DNA from: Symbiodinium natans
Taxonomy: Eukaryota; Sar; Dinophyceae; Suessiales; Symbiodiniaceae
Assembly: GCA_905221605.1 (NCBI GenBank)
Contig: CAJNDS010002568.1
Location: 1,141,389 to 1,205,388 of the forward strand
DNA: 64,000 nucleotides
Direction: 5' to 3'
Positions 1 through 10,153 of this stretch are shown in pieces. Each line of letters begins with the position of its first letter. Positions within the stretch are counted from its first letter, which is position 1. The position numbers were made by a program, and so were the translations under genes. A model generated the notes under the pieces. That model made no database searches. It had not been told where the DNA came from and saw nothing but the letters and a program-made list of their open reading frames with translations.

Positions 1-1889
1 TTCTCACTCGCACCGAAGCTCTCCCCCTACCCGTGGCACTCCGCGCGCGGCTGTTCCAGGGCTGGATAAAGCACCCTCACGTTCGGTGCCTAGGACCTAG
101 CAACACAACGTTGCGCAGAAAGCCAGGTCTATGGGGCAACAGCGGGCCTGGGGGCCAGCCAGCAGGTCTTCGGTCCATCCCTGTTTTGCCTTCGCGACGG
201 CGGCAACCACAAACAGGTCCGGACGGGTCTCGCGCCAAGCCACGGCGGCCCGGAAGCCGCGCTTGGGCGAATAGGCCAGCGTGACCACATTTCTGTGGTC
301 GAGCATGCGGGCCTGCAAAGAAGCACATCTCTGCGTGCACAAGTCTGAGCCTTGGCAACGAGCCCCATCAACACTTTGCGGGCTATTCTGCCCGACATGG
401 CCTCAGAAAGTCTCGAATCGGTCTTCATCAGCCCAAAACCCCTCGACTTAGGCAAGTTTTCGGATTCTCGGAGGTAGTGGCAAGCGCCGGAAGACAGAGC
501 ACAGTCAGGCTTCAGGCTCGAGAATAAACATGTGGACGACGCAAGTCATTCAGCTCAGAAAACCCCGCTGGAGGGTTCAGGAGCTTGGGGGGCCAGCCAG
601 CAGGTCTTCGGTCCACCCCTGTTTTGCCTTCGCTACTGCGGCAACGACAAACAGGTCCGGACCGGTCTCGCGCCAAGCCACGGCGGCCAGGAAGCCGCGC
701 TTGTGCGAATAGGCCAGCGTGACCACATTTCTGTGGTCGAGCACGAGGGCCTGCAAAGAAGCACATCTCTGCGTGCGCAAGTCTGAGCCTTGGCAATGAG
801 CCCCATCAACACTTTGCGGGCTATTTTGCCGGACATGCCTCAGAAAGTCTCGAGTCGGTCTTCATCAGCCCAAAACCCCTCGACTTAGGCAAGTTTCGGA
901 TTCTCGGAGGTAGTGGCAAGCGCCGGAAGACAGAGCACAGTCAGGCTTCAGGCTCGAGAATAAACATGTGGACGACACAAATCATTCAGCTCAAAAACCC
1001 CTTGCTGGAGGGTTCAGGAGCTTGGGGGGCCAGCCAGCAGGTCTTCGGTCCACCCCTGTTTTGCCTTCGCTACTGCGGCAACGACAAACAGGTCCGGACC
1101 GGTCTCGCGCCAAGCCACGGCGGCCAGGAAGCCGCGCTTGTGCGAATAGGCCAGCGTGACCACATTTCTGTGGTCGAGCACGAGGGCCTGCAAAGAAGCA
1201 CATCTCTGCGTGCGCAAGTCTGAGCCTTGGCAATGAGCCCCATCAACACTTTGCGGGCTATTTTGCCGGACATGCCTCAGAAAGTCTCGAGTCGGTCTTC
1301 ATCAGCCCAAAACCCCTCGACTTAGGCAAGTTTCGGATTCTCGGAGGTAGTGGCAAGCGCCGGAAGACAGAGCACAGTCAGGCTTCAGGCTCGAGAATAA
1401 ACATGTGGACGACACAAATCATTCAGCTCAAAAACCCCTTGCTGGAGGGTTCAGGAGCTTGGGGGCCAGCCAGCAGGTCTTCGGTCCATCCCTGTTTTGC
1501 CTTCGCGACGGCGGCAACCACAAACAGGTCCGGACGGGTCTCGCGCCAAGCCACGGCGGCCCGGAAGCCGCGCTTGGGCGAATAGGCCAGCGTGACCACA
1601 TTTCTGTGGTCGAGCACACGGGCCTGCAAAGAAGCACATCTCTGCGTGCACAAGTCTGAGCCTTGGCAATGAGCCCCATCAACACTTTGCGGGCTATTTT
1701 GCCGGACATGGCCTCAGAAAGTCTCGAATCGGTCTTCATCAGCCCAAAACCCCTCGACTTAGGCAAGTTTTGGATTCTCGGAGGTAGTGGCAAGCGCCGG
1801 AAGACAGAGCACAGTCAGGCTTGAGACTAAACATGTGGACGACACAAATCATTCAGCTCAGAAAACCCCGTTGGAGGGTTCAGGAACTT
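1..1889. repeat. ~437-bp tandem array, four units plus partial fifth
   Basis: The landmark ATGTGGACGA recurs at 530, 966, 1403 and 1833, giving periods of 436, 437 and 430 bp. The first unit enters the window already running, and the fifth breaks off near 1889. Units 2 and 3 are nearly identical. Units 1 and 4 share other variants (for example a CCCGGAAG block instead of CCAGGAAG), so copies have been shuffled or converted. Each unit carries one exon-like segment on the minus strand. The array ends just before the telomere-repeat mosaic starts. Confidence 0.93.
155..1623 (-). CDS. repeated exon-like segment (four copies), unknown protein
   Basis: Each 437-bp unit has a minus-strand segment of about 158 nt at roughly 155-312, 593-750, 1030-1187 and 1466-1623. 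It follows an acceptor-like CTTTGCAG and stays open with strongly G/C-biased third positions. The peptide contains LDHRNVVTLAYS, AAVAWRET and DLFVVAAVAKAKQGW. The copies differ at a few residues, such as SPKRGFR versus SHKRGFL. The donor side is near the shared GACCTGCTGGCTGGC. I do not recognise the family. It could be one gene with a repeated exon or a tandem array of short genes, which are common in dinoflagellates. Strand and frame are inferred from codon bias and the splice-like acceptor; there is no homology support. Confidence 0.5.
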
Positions 1890-2175
1890 CCATGAGATTC
1901 GATTGCTTCCACGTGCACAGCATCGCGTTCATTTTGAGGACTGACCATGGCATGGGGTAGATTCTACAAATTTGGGGTCATGCAAGGGCGGCAGAGTGAC
2001 TTTCAAGACAGACATCGCTTCCCCCGAATACTAAACCCCACCCTCATTAAAAAACAAATCCCGGACCCTCCCGGCACCCAACCGGGGGGGGGGGGGGGGG
2101 GTCGAGGCCCTGAACCCTTTATGTCCTAAACCCAAGACGTTTCGGTGCACTCTGACCCTAAACCCGAAGCCCCTG

Positions 2176-2313
2176 CTTGGAGGTTCACGGTACTTAGTAA
2201 CCAATTTTTTAGTGTAGTTATAACCCCCATATAAGCTCCTTAAGTACTCTAGTGGGCTTAGAACGGAGTTGTACGTACAGTTAGAATTGGGTTACTATCA
2301 ATGAACCTCCAAG
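2176..2313. mobile_element. palindromic element, family B (CTTGGAGGTTCA ends)
   Basis: The left end CTTGGAGGTTCACGGTA and the right end TGAACCTCCAAG are inverted copies with an AT-richer middle. No ORF is present. A better-preserved copy lies at 21187-21296 and a disrupted one at 41951-42120. The structure fits a MITE-like non-autonomous DNA transposon. Confidence 0.65.
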
Positions 2314-2379
<66 letters not shown>

Positions 2380-2440
2380 ACCCTAACCCTAAACCCTAAA
2401 CCCTAAACTCTAAACCCTAAACCCGGTGCTCTATCTCAAC

Positions 2441-2487
2441 GCGTGCCGGCGGGTCAGCGCCCGGGCGGCCGACACTTCCCCCAGCTC
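2441..2487 (-). CDS. putative 47-nt exon, unknown gene
   Basis: On the minus strand an acceptor TTAGCAG| precedes 47 nt reading ELGEVSAARALTRRH with G/C-rich third positions, followed by a GTTGAG donor. The island is surrounded by telomere-type arrays. The short charged helix-like peptide gives no family assignment. It may belong to the same minus-strand transcription unit as the exons at 4982-6218. Confidence 0.35.
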
Positions 2488-2518
2488 CTGCTAAGACTTT
2501 GGTGGGCCGAAGCCTCCT

Positions 2519-2660
2519 AAGGTTTAGGGTTTAGGGTTTAGGGTTTAGGGGTTAGGGGTTTAGGGGTTTAGGGGTTTAGGGGTTTAGGGGTTTAGGGGTT
2601 TAGGGGTTTAGGGGTTTAGGGGTTTAGGGGTTTAGGGGTTTCGGGGTTTCGGGTTTAGGG
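2519..2660 (+). repeat. TTTAGGG array grading into TTTAGGGG
   Basis: The array starts as TTTAGGG and changes to a homogeneous octamer TTTAGGGG for about 100 bp. Homogenised variants inside one array point to local amplification of a variant unit. Confidence 0.9.
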
Positions 2661-2870
2661 CTTAGGGTTTCGGGTTCAGTGCTCGGGTTTAGGGTTCAGG
2701 TCTCAGGGTTTGGGGTTCCCGGAAGCTTGGGCGTGAGGTATACAGTGGTTTAGGGAGTAGTTCGTCATTGTGGGGTCTGAGCCGTAAATGGGCCTGGGAT
2801 TGGGGTTGTCAGATTCCCGGGCTGAAGGGTGGCAAGAGCTTCACGACCTGATCCGTCCTCAACCCTATTT

Positions 2871-2945
2871 TGGGATGTTCCCCCTTATACTACCAATCCC
2901 TCATAATCCCTATTAAGGACTGTTAGTATAAGGGGGAACATCCCA
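2871..2945. mobile_element. palindromic element, family A (TGGGATGTTCC ends)
   Basis: Starts TGGGATGTTCCCCC and ends GGGGGAACATCCCA. The interior has CTATTAAGGACTGTTAG, also found in the copies at 5470-5576, 8418-8522, 11760-11862 and 48446-48607. This copy is shortened on its left half. No coding capacity. Confidence 0.8.
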
Positions 2946-3310
2946 AACCCTGACCATTGAAAGTAGCACCTGAAACGACTGCATGACTTCTGGGGGGTCA
3001 TGCCGTCGTCCCGAGCAAGCTGGGCACAGGAAGGCAAGGAAGGTTTGGGCGGTGTGGGGTTTACGGACAGGAAGCTCTGAACCCGAAACCCGAAACCCAA
3101 AAACCCTAAACCTAAACCAAACACCGTCAAACCCAAACCTGAAACCCTGAACCCAAAAACCCAAAACACCCTGAACCCGAAACCTCTAAACTATAATGAA
3201 GTTGGAACCCTAGCAAAAATCACAATTGTAGCTGTTTCTTAGAATTTTGGTACCCAAAGATTCATGAAGAAAAACCAAGAACCCCTAGGAAACCTCTAAA
3301 CCCTAAATCG

Positions 3311-3381
3311 TCCTCAGCCTCCGAGTCCGAGTCGTCGGGCTCGGACGCTTCGTCTGGCAAGCCGAGCACGGACTTGGGCAT
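3311..3381 (-). CDS. putative exon with acidic Ser-Asp run
   Basis: On the minus strand an ATG at 3381 opens MPKSVLGLPDEASEP followed by a DDSDSEAEDD acidic tract. A GA or GT-type donor lies near the edge of the repeat array. Third positions are G/C-rich. The acidic tail is compositionally simple, so coding status is uncertain. The neighbouring island 3490-3600 is proline/alanine-rich in the plus frame and cannot be assigned to a strand. Confidence 0.3.
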
Positions 3382-4981
3382 TGTAGGGCTTAGGCTTTAG
3401 GCTTTAGGCTTCGGGTTTAGGCTTTAGGGTTTAGGGTCCACGGATTCGAGTTCAGGGTTTAGGGTCTAGCCTCCCATAAAAAAAACTAAGGTGCCAAGCC
3501 CGGTGCCTCCCGCCCCCCCAGTGCCCAACCCACCCGCCCCTGCACGCCCCCCTCCACAGCCTGCGTTTCCGGTCCAAGCGGCCAGGTCGCTCGCCGCCTC
3601 GCGGTTTAGGGTTTAGGGTTTAGGGTTTAGGGTTTAGGGTTTAGGGTTTAGGGTTTAGGGTTTAGGGTTTAGGGTTTAGGGTTCGGGATTTAGTGTTGGA
3701 GAGGAGCCCAAAAATCCTGGACCCTGAGCCCTACAATGCCATAAGCCCCGCACCCTCTAGACCTCTGAGCCCTCAACCTGAGCCGTGAGTGTAGGGTGAG
3801 GATTTCGGGAACCCTAAACCCGACACCCTAAACCCTCAGCCCTAAACCCTAAACCCGAAACCCTAAACCGCTTTATCGGGGAGCCTTCTTCGGCTTTAAA
3901 CTTAGGGGGGCGCAGGACATCGAAGTTTATCCTTGTTTCTGGCATCCTCTGCCACTGCTGCATGTAAGCAGGCCACGCCTGAGGGTTCATGTAGCTATGT
4001 TAGGTTTAGGGTTTTTTGGCTTAGGGTTTGGGGTTTAGGTTTGGTATATACTTGGGCCCCCAAAGCTACTATGTTGGGAAGCCCTTTAAGGCCTAAGTGT
4101 AGACCATATGAGTCCATGGACCCTTAAGGCGACATGCTTTCCTCTCATCTGAGCGCACATCGACGGATGCGCACAATCGGCCTTGTGGCCTTGCGGAGGT
4201 CGTTCTGTATCAGGGTTTAGGGTTTAGGGTTTAGGGTTTAGGGTTTAGACCAGTACGGCTCATCTGCAAGCCCTGTCGCGTGACTCGCTCCTGTGCACAA
4301 GCGCGAGAACTTCCGAAGAGGGCTCAGGATGTAGGACCCGCAAGGGGCGTACCCACAGCAGTAACCAGGGCCTCGAAGTAGTGGAGTGGAGGAAAGGGCG
4401 GCTTCGGTTCTGTGAGCTCTTGGATCGTGCTTGGCACGATTGGGGTTTAGGGTCCGGGGTCCTGAGGGTGGCTCTGGGGTGCCATAAACAAAACCGTAGT
4501 TTAGATTGACCCCCCCTATAGCCACGATTTGCTCATTAGACCACAGAGCAACCTAGGAATACAAAAAGGTCGCCTTTGTGGTTTAAGCCACCGAAGCGAG
4601 AAAAGAAGGGAATATGGGCCTACTCTGGGGCCTAAATCCTAAACCCTAAACCCTAAACCCCAGGATAAGGAAAGCACCGGGCATCCGAGTTTGGGGCTTC
4701 GGGTTGTTTAGGGCTGCAGCGAACAGGAAAAGAACCTTCTTTCGACTCCTCGGGGGGAGGGGGGGGTTAAGGGTCTGAACCCGGCGCCAAACGGGGTTAG
4801 GGGTTTAGGGTTTAGGGTTTGAGGTTTAGGGTTTAGGGTTTAGGGTTTAGGGTCTAGGGTTTAGGGTTCCCAAAGCCCCTCAACCCCTGAACCCCAAGAC
4901 CCCGAAACCACAAAACACTAAAGTCCACCAACCCTTCGCCCCACCCTAAACCCCAAACCCTAGAAAGGAGCCGGGAGTTGC

Positions 4982-6218
4982 CTGGCTGGCCATATCCGAC
5001 GCGGCCTGGCTGGCCCTCCGGTAGGCCTTGAGCCGGGTTTGAGGCTCTCACTATGGCTGAACCACCCTAAACCCTGAACCCTGAACCCTTAACCCTAAAC
5101 CCTAAACCCTAAACCCTAAACCCTAAACCCCAATGCCAACCCCTCCCGCCCCCCTCCCCCAGCAAAGCCTAAACCCTAAACCCTAAACCCTAAACCCTAA
5201 ACCCTAAACCCTAAACCCTAAACCCTAAACCCTAAACCCTAAACCCTAAACCCTAAACCCTAAACCCTAAACCCCTAACCGCCCGAATGTCAGCACCTCA
5301 CCTAACCGAGTGTTGAGGGCTTGCCATGCTGAGGGTTTTCTTCGTTCAGCCCTAAACCCTAAACCCTAAACCCCAAACCCTAAACCCTAAACCCTAAACC
5401 CTAAACCCTAATCTCCTGCGCTCTGTTGGCATGGGATGCCGATGACATCTTGCATCAATCCTTACACCTTGGGATGTTCCCCCCCCGTAAAACTAACAGC
5501 GCTAAATCGGAATTATATATCATAGGGGGTACTATCATCCCTACTATGGACTGTTAGCATATGGGGGAACATCCCAAGCCCCCCGGAGCAGAGGCGTGGG
5601 GCAAGGCCTCAGATGGGCCTGAACAGGCTTACGGTCTAGGGTTTAGAGTTTTGGTTTCGGGTTTAGGTTGGTGGTATACGGTATGATCCCAGGATTCCGC
5701 AGAGTGGAAGAGGGGAGAGTTGAGTGCGGAGGGTTCAGGGTCTTGGGCTAAACCCTAGGCCCTGAACCCTATGAACCCTATGAACCCTATGAACCCTATG
5801 AACCCTATGAACCCTATGAACCCTATGAACCCTATGAACCCTATGAACCCTATGAACCCTATGAACCCTATGAACCCTATGAACCCTATGAACCCTATGA
5901 ACCCTATGAACCCTATGAACCCTGTGTACCCTGTGAACCCTGTGAGCCCTGTGCCCTGTGAACCCTCAGATCTCTATGAACCCTGCGAACCCTATGAACC
6001 CTACGCACCCTAAACCCTGTGAACCCTAAAACCCTAAACCCTATGAACTCTAAAGCCCTAAACCCCAAACCCCAAACCCCAAACCCTAAACCCCAACCCC
6101 CAAACCCTAAACCCTAAACCCCAAACCCTAAACCCCAAACCCTAAACCCTGACCCCCAAGCCTGCTGCATGTTGCTGAAGGCATCATCCAGAGACTCGAG
6201 GCCATAGCCGGAAGACAT
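4982..6218 (-). CDS. putative gene start: two joined exons, unknown protein
   Basis: An ATG at 6218 opens MSSGYGLESLDDAFSNMQQ (6162-6218, 19 codons), followed by a CAG|GC donor. The next convincing exon is 4982-5026: AG|GCC acceptor, AYRRASQAASDMASQ, CAG|GC donor. Both are in phase 0, so they join cleanly. A possible intermediate exon near 5290-5340 is weak (NEENPQHGKPSTL then GTTAGG). The intron holds a CCCTATGAA array, a family A element and CCCTAAA arrays. GC donors are an established feature of dinoflagellate introns. I do not recognise the protein, which looks helical and polar. Confidence 0.45.
5470..5576. mobile_element. palindromic element, family A
   Basis: Ends TGGGATGTTCCCCC and GGGGGAACATCCCA are inverted repeats. 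The left arm is diverged in the middle. It lies directly between telomere-type arrays. Confidence 0.8.
5765..6010 (+). repeat. CCCTATGAA nonamer array
   Basis: About eighteen near-perfect copies of CCCTATGAA decay into CCCTGTGAA variants and then CCCTAAA. This is a telomere-like unit with two extra bases amplified as its own array. Its open reading frame, a repeated Met-Asn-Pro tripeptide, is a by-product of the 9-nt period. Confidence 0.93.
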
Positions 6219-6643
6219 GGCGAGGTCGAGGGTTTAGGGTTTAGGGTTTAGGGTTTAGGGCTAGGGTTTAGGGTTTAGGGTTCAGGTGTCCAGCGAGACG
6301 GGTTAGGGTTTTGGGCATTCAAGGTTTTCGGGCAGATAAACGAAACAAACCCTAGGCTCCAAACCGCAGGGCTTCATGATTGTTTAGGGAAGCTAGGGTT
6401 TAGGTTTTAGGGTTTAGGGTTTAGGGTTTTGGGCATCAGGGTCTCAGGTCTTAGATGGCTTTGGGATTTGGGCTCATGGCTATTGAGGGACTAAGAGCCT
6501 CCACTATACTGGGCAGACGTGGGCCTGGGAATTCTGGCTGAGGGCTTTCACTGGGTTTTGGGTTTGCCTCGCCTGACCCGTTGATAGCCTTGAAGCTCCC
6601 CAAAGCCCTCAGTGTTCAGGGTTTAGGGTGCCCGCAGACCCTA

Positions 6644-6757
6644 TATAAACGCCAAGAAGGCAGTGAGTATGAAGGCCAAGCTCACCGGAAAGCTTAAAAC
6701 CCGTGCTTTCATGGTTGAGCTTCGAGCCATCGGTCCCTTCTCCGTTGATGATCAGAG
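6644..6757 (+). CDS. putative plus-strand exon, unknown protein
   Basis: This unique island reads on the plus strand as AKKAVSMKAKLTGKLKTRAF then MVELRAIGPFSVDDQS, with a GTAAGG donor-like site beyond it. Codons are balanced and the peptide looks globular. No family is recognised. It is on the opposite strand to most exon islands here, so it may be another gene or a false positive. Confidence 0.3.
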
Positions 6758-7235
6758 TGTAAGGGCTTAGGGCTTAGGGTTTACTTGGGCCTTAAAGGGG
6801 TCCCGAGCTCCGGGGCGCAAGTGCTTTTTCTGTGTAGGGTTTAGGGTTTAGGGTTAGGTTTAGGGCTTAGGTTTAGGGTTTAGGGTTTAGGGTTTAGTTA
6901 AGGGCTTAGGGTTTAGGGTTTAGGGTACATGGACCGTGAGGGCCCTATAGCCAAGGGGGGAGGAGGGGGTTAAGCTTCGCGATTTAGGATCTCTACGCTA
7001 CTCAGAAAGCAGGGATCTAGGGTTTGCTTGGTCAAACTAAGATGCTCCTGCCCAGTACGCCCAGTAAAGGAACGTATGCAACATCCCCCTAAACCCTAAA
7101 CCCTAAACCCTAAACCCTAAACCCTAAACCCTCAACCCTAAACCCTAAACCCTAAACCCTAAACCCTAAACCCTAGACCCTAGACCCTAAACCTAAACCC
7201 TAAACCCTACACCCCACCCATGAAACTTCCTTCGC

Positions 7236-9023
7236 CCTTCGTCAAGGAACACGCGCCGCCAACTCTCCCAAACTGCCCCATCGACACATTCCCTCAGCCT
7301 GGCCTCCGAACTCTGTTAAAACCTGTAAGCTGGGACTTAGGGTTTAGGTGCAGGGTTTAGGGTTTAGGGTTTAGGGTTTAGGGTTTAGGGTTTAGGGTTT
7401 AGGGTTTAGGGTTTAGGGTTTAGGGTTTAGGGTTTCGGGTAGTTGCACGGTCCCTTAATATGGGCCCTTAAACGGGGGGCCCCTTATATACCCTTACGAA
7501 ACCTTACACAACCCAAGGGCTCATAGTTCGGGACCCTTTGAAGGAGGTAAGAGACCATATTCAGGGCCCGTTACCCTCCGAGATTTACGGCAAACTGAAG
7601 CCCAAACCCTAAACCCTAAACCCTAAACCCCAAACCCTAAACCCTAAACCCTAAACCCCAAACCCGAAACCCTAAACCCTAAACCCTAAACCCTAAACCC
7701 CAAACCCTAAACCCTAAACCCCAAACCCTAAACCCTAAACCCTCGACCTCTCGGTGGGTCCTGCCGCACCTGCTCGCGCCGGGTGGCCTCCAAGTTCTTT
7801 CGGAGCTGCTGCTGCCTGGGGACTCTGAGCCGAAGCCCTAAACCCTAAACCCTAAACCCTAAACCCTAAACCCTAAACCCTTAGGTGGTTTGTTAGAGTT
7901 GAAGCTTTAGGGTTCTTCGCTTCTGGGACAGGGTCGTCTCACGAGCCTAGAGACAGACCGAGATCATCCCCTTATGACCCCTATACGTATTCAATCTGTC
8001 AACTATTCCCAAGATGCCCGAAACAAGCAGGCCCCTACGATATACACGCCGAACGACGTAGGTTGCAAATAGGCATCCCACAGGTTCACTTACTAGAGGG
8101 AAAAGAATGCCAATGCATGAAGGGAATTTTAGTAGTTTTAATCAATGGCAACATGACCCTAAACCCTAAACCCCAAACCCTAAACCCTCAACGGCGCAGA
8201 AGGATGTCTCAGGAACGAAGTCACCCCCCCGGGGCCCGAAACTCTCTTTAAGGGCTAGAAGTAGAGACCCCTGGAATATGATCTGTATATATACCTTATG
8301 TAGTCTCTACATACCTAAGTAGCCCCTAAATCAGCCCCAAAAAACTCCTGAGGTCCCTTAGAAGGGTCCCTCCTTTCGTCCCTTGGCTAAGGCCTCGATA
8401 CCTCCAAAATCCCTCTTTGGGATGTTCCCCCCTTATGCTGACAGTCCTTAATAGGGATTATAGTACCCCCTACTATAATCCCTATTCAGGACTGCTATGC
8501 TAGTATAAGGGGGAACATCCCAAGCCCATTCACCTTAAGGACCCCTGAGCGCCGACTTCTTTGCAGGTTATTCCTCGAAAGCCGTAGGTTCGGGGTTTAG
8601 GGTTTGGGGCTTGATGTTTAGGGCTTAGGGTTGCGTATGTGCCGTATGGGGTGACCCTACATTGACCCTAAAGCCAAGATTCGGGTTGAAACGAAGCCGA
8701 AGTCGTGGCTTTCCGGGGGGAAAAACTGCCTTGAAAGGCTGGAATTCGCAACAGTCTCAGGGCTTCTTCGGGTTTAGGGCGTTAAGGGTTTAGAATCGAT
8801 GTCCGTAGGGTAGAAGACTCACGGGCACCACGCTTTTCCTCAGAGGGCTTCGCGCGATCGGAAGGTCGATAGCCCTGAACCCTAGGGTTTAGGGTTTAGG
8901 GTTTAGGGTTTAGGGTTTAGGGTTTAGGGTTTAGCCCCCCCCCCCCCTTCGCACCCACAGCCGTCAGAACCTTTGGCGTAGTGAACCCTCGCGCGCTCTC
9001 ACGAAGGAGCGGCTCTTGGACGC
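7236..9023 (-). CDS. cluster of three putative exons (helical, charged)
   Basis: Minus-strand islands with splice-like borders: 8987-9023 (AG|GCG, ASKSRSFVRARE, G|GTTCAC); 7748-7815 (CAG|G, QQQLRKNLEATRREQVRQD, GTCGAG donor); 7236-7303 (GAG|GCC, ARLRECVDGAVWESWRRVF, GG|GC donor). Third positions are G/C-rich and the peptides are helix-like. Phases between the three do not all match, so exons are missing or a border is misplaced. They could continue the FKBP transcript if its last exon uses the GC donor near 10202, or form a separate gene. CCCTAAA/TTTAGGG arrays separate them. Confidence 0.4.
8418..8522. mobile_element. palindromic element, family A (best copy)
   Basis: A nearly perfect foldback of 105 bp. 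TGGGATGTTCCCCCCTTAT and its complement close the ends. The inner arms ACAGTCCTTAATAGGGATTA and TAATCCCTATTCAGGACTG pair around a TAGTACCCCCTACTA centre. Confidence 0.85.
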
Positions 9024-10153
9024 CTCCAGCGAGCAGTCGAAGTTTAGGTTTCGGGGATTGGGATGGTTTAGTATTTAGGGGTTTAGGGTTTCGGGGTTAG
9101 GGGGTCAGGGGGTTAGGGGGTTAGGGGGGTTCGGGGGTTTGGGGGTTTAGGGGTTTCGGGGTTCAGGGTTTAGAATCATGAAAAGCCTTGCGCGCCAACC
9201 CGAAAACTGTAGAGTCCCAAACCCCAAGCCCCACATGCTTAAACACGAAGCCCCAAGTACAACCCTAAACGCCCTAAGAACCCTTTTAAGCTCTAAGCCC
9301 TGAAAAGTAAACCTTGAAGCCCTATACATCCTAAAACCGCAACCCCTTCTAAGCACCCTAACCCTAAACCCTGAACCCTAAACCCTAACCCTAAACCCTA
9401 AACCCTAACCCCTAAACCCGAAAACCCTAAACCCTAAACCCTTAACCCTAAGCCCTAACCCTAAAAAACCCTAAGCCAGCCCCACTGCCTCCTCTCGAAT
9501 CACATCATCTCGGAAGCTCCTTTGATTGAACTCAAGAGGCTTTTTTTCGGTTCAGGGGCTTTAGGGGTTTTAGGGGTTTTGGGGGTTTCAGGTGCTTTAG
9601 GGGTGTTAGGGGTTTAGGGTTTAAGGGTTTAAGGGGTTGCAGGGGTTTAGGGGTTTAGGGTTTGTGGGTTTTAGGGTTTAGGGGTTTCGGGTTTGGGGGC
9701 TTGGTCTCTAAGGGTCTGGGTTTTGGAGTTTAGGTTTCTTTCATAGGAATCGAGTCCCAAAGGGGGGGGCCCACGCAAAACTCTCAGAGTAAGGCCCCAA
9801 ACCCCCAAAACCGGGCTCTTGTGGGCATTGGGAGAACGTCTGCTGTTAGGAATTTAGGGTTCTAGGGCCGCCGCGTTAGTGCTTTAGGGTTTGCAGCTCT
9901 TCGGGTTCATAGGGTTGAGAGTTTAGGGTTTTGGATAGAATCCCAAACCCTAAATCCTATTCAAATACCTGCGGCCCCGTCAGGACATCGGGACTCAAAG
10001 CCCATAGAAGCATGAGGGTTCAGGCTGTAGGGTTGAAAGATGAAGTCATCGGCAAACCCTAAACTCTAAACCCTAAAGTATAACCTTAAATACTAAACCC
10101 TAAACTAAACCCTAAATACTAGACCCTAAACCCTAAACCCTAAACCCGAAACC

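Noticed and set aside
5765-6013. 80-codon ORF of Met-Asn-Pro repeats
   Set aside because: It is the translation of the 9-bp CCCTATGAA array; no codon bias or start context.
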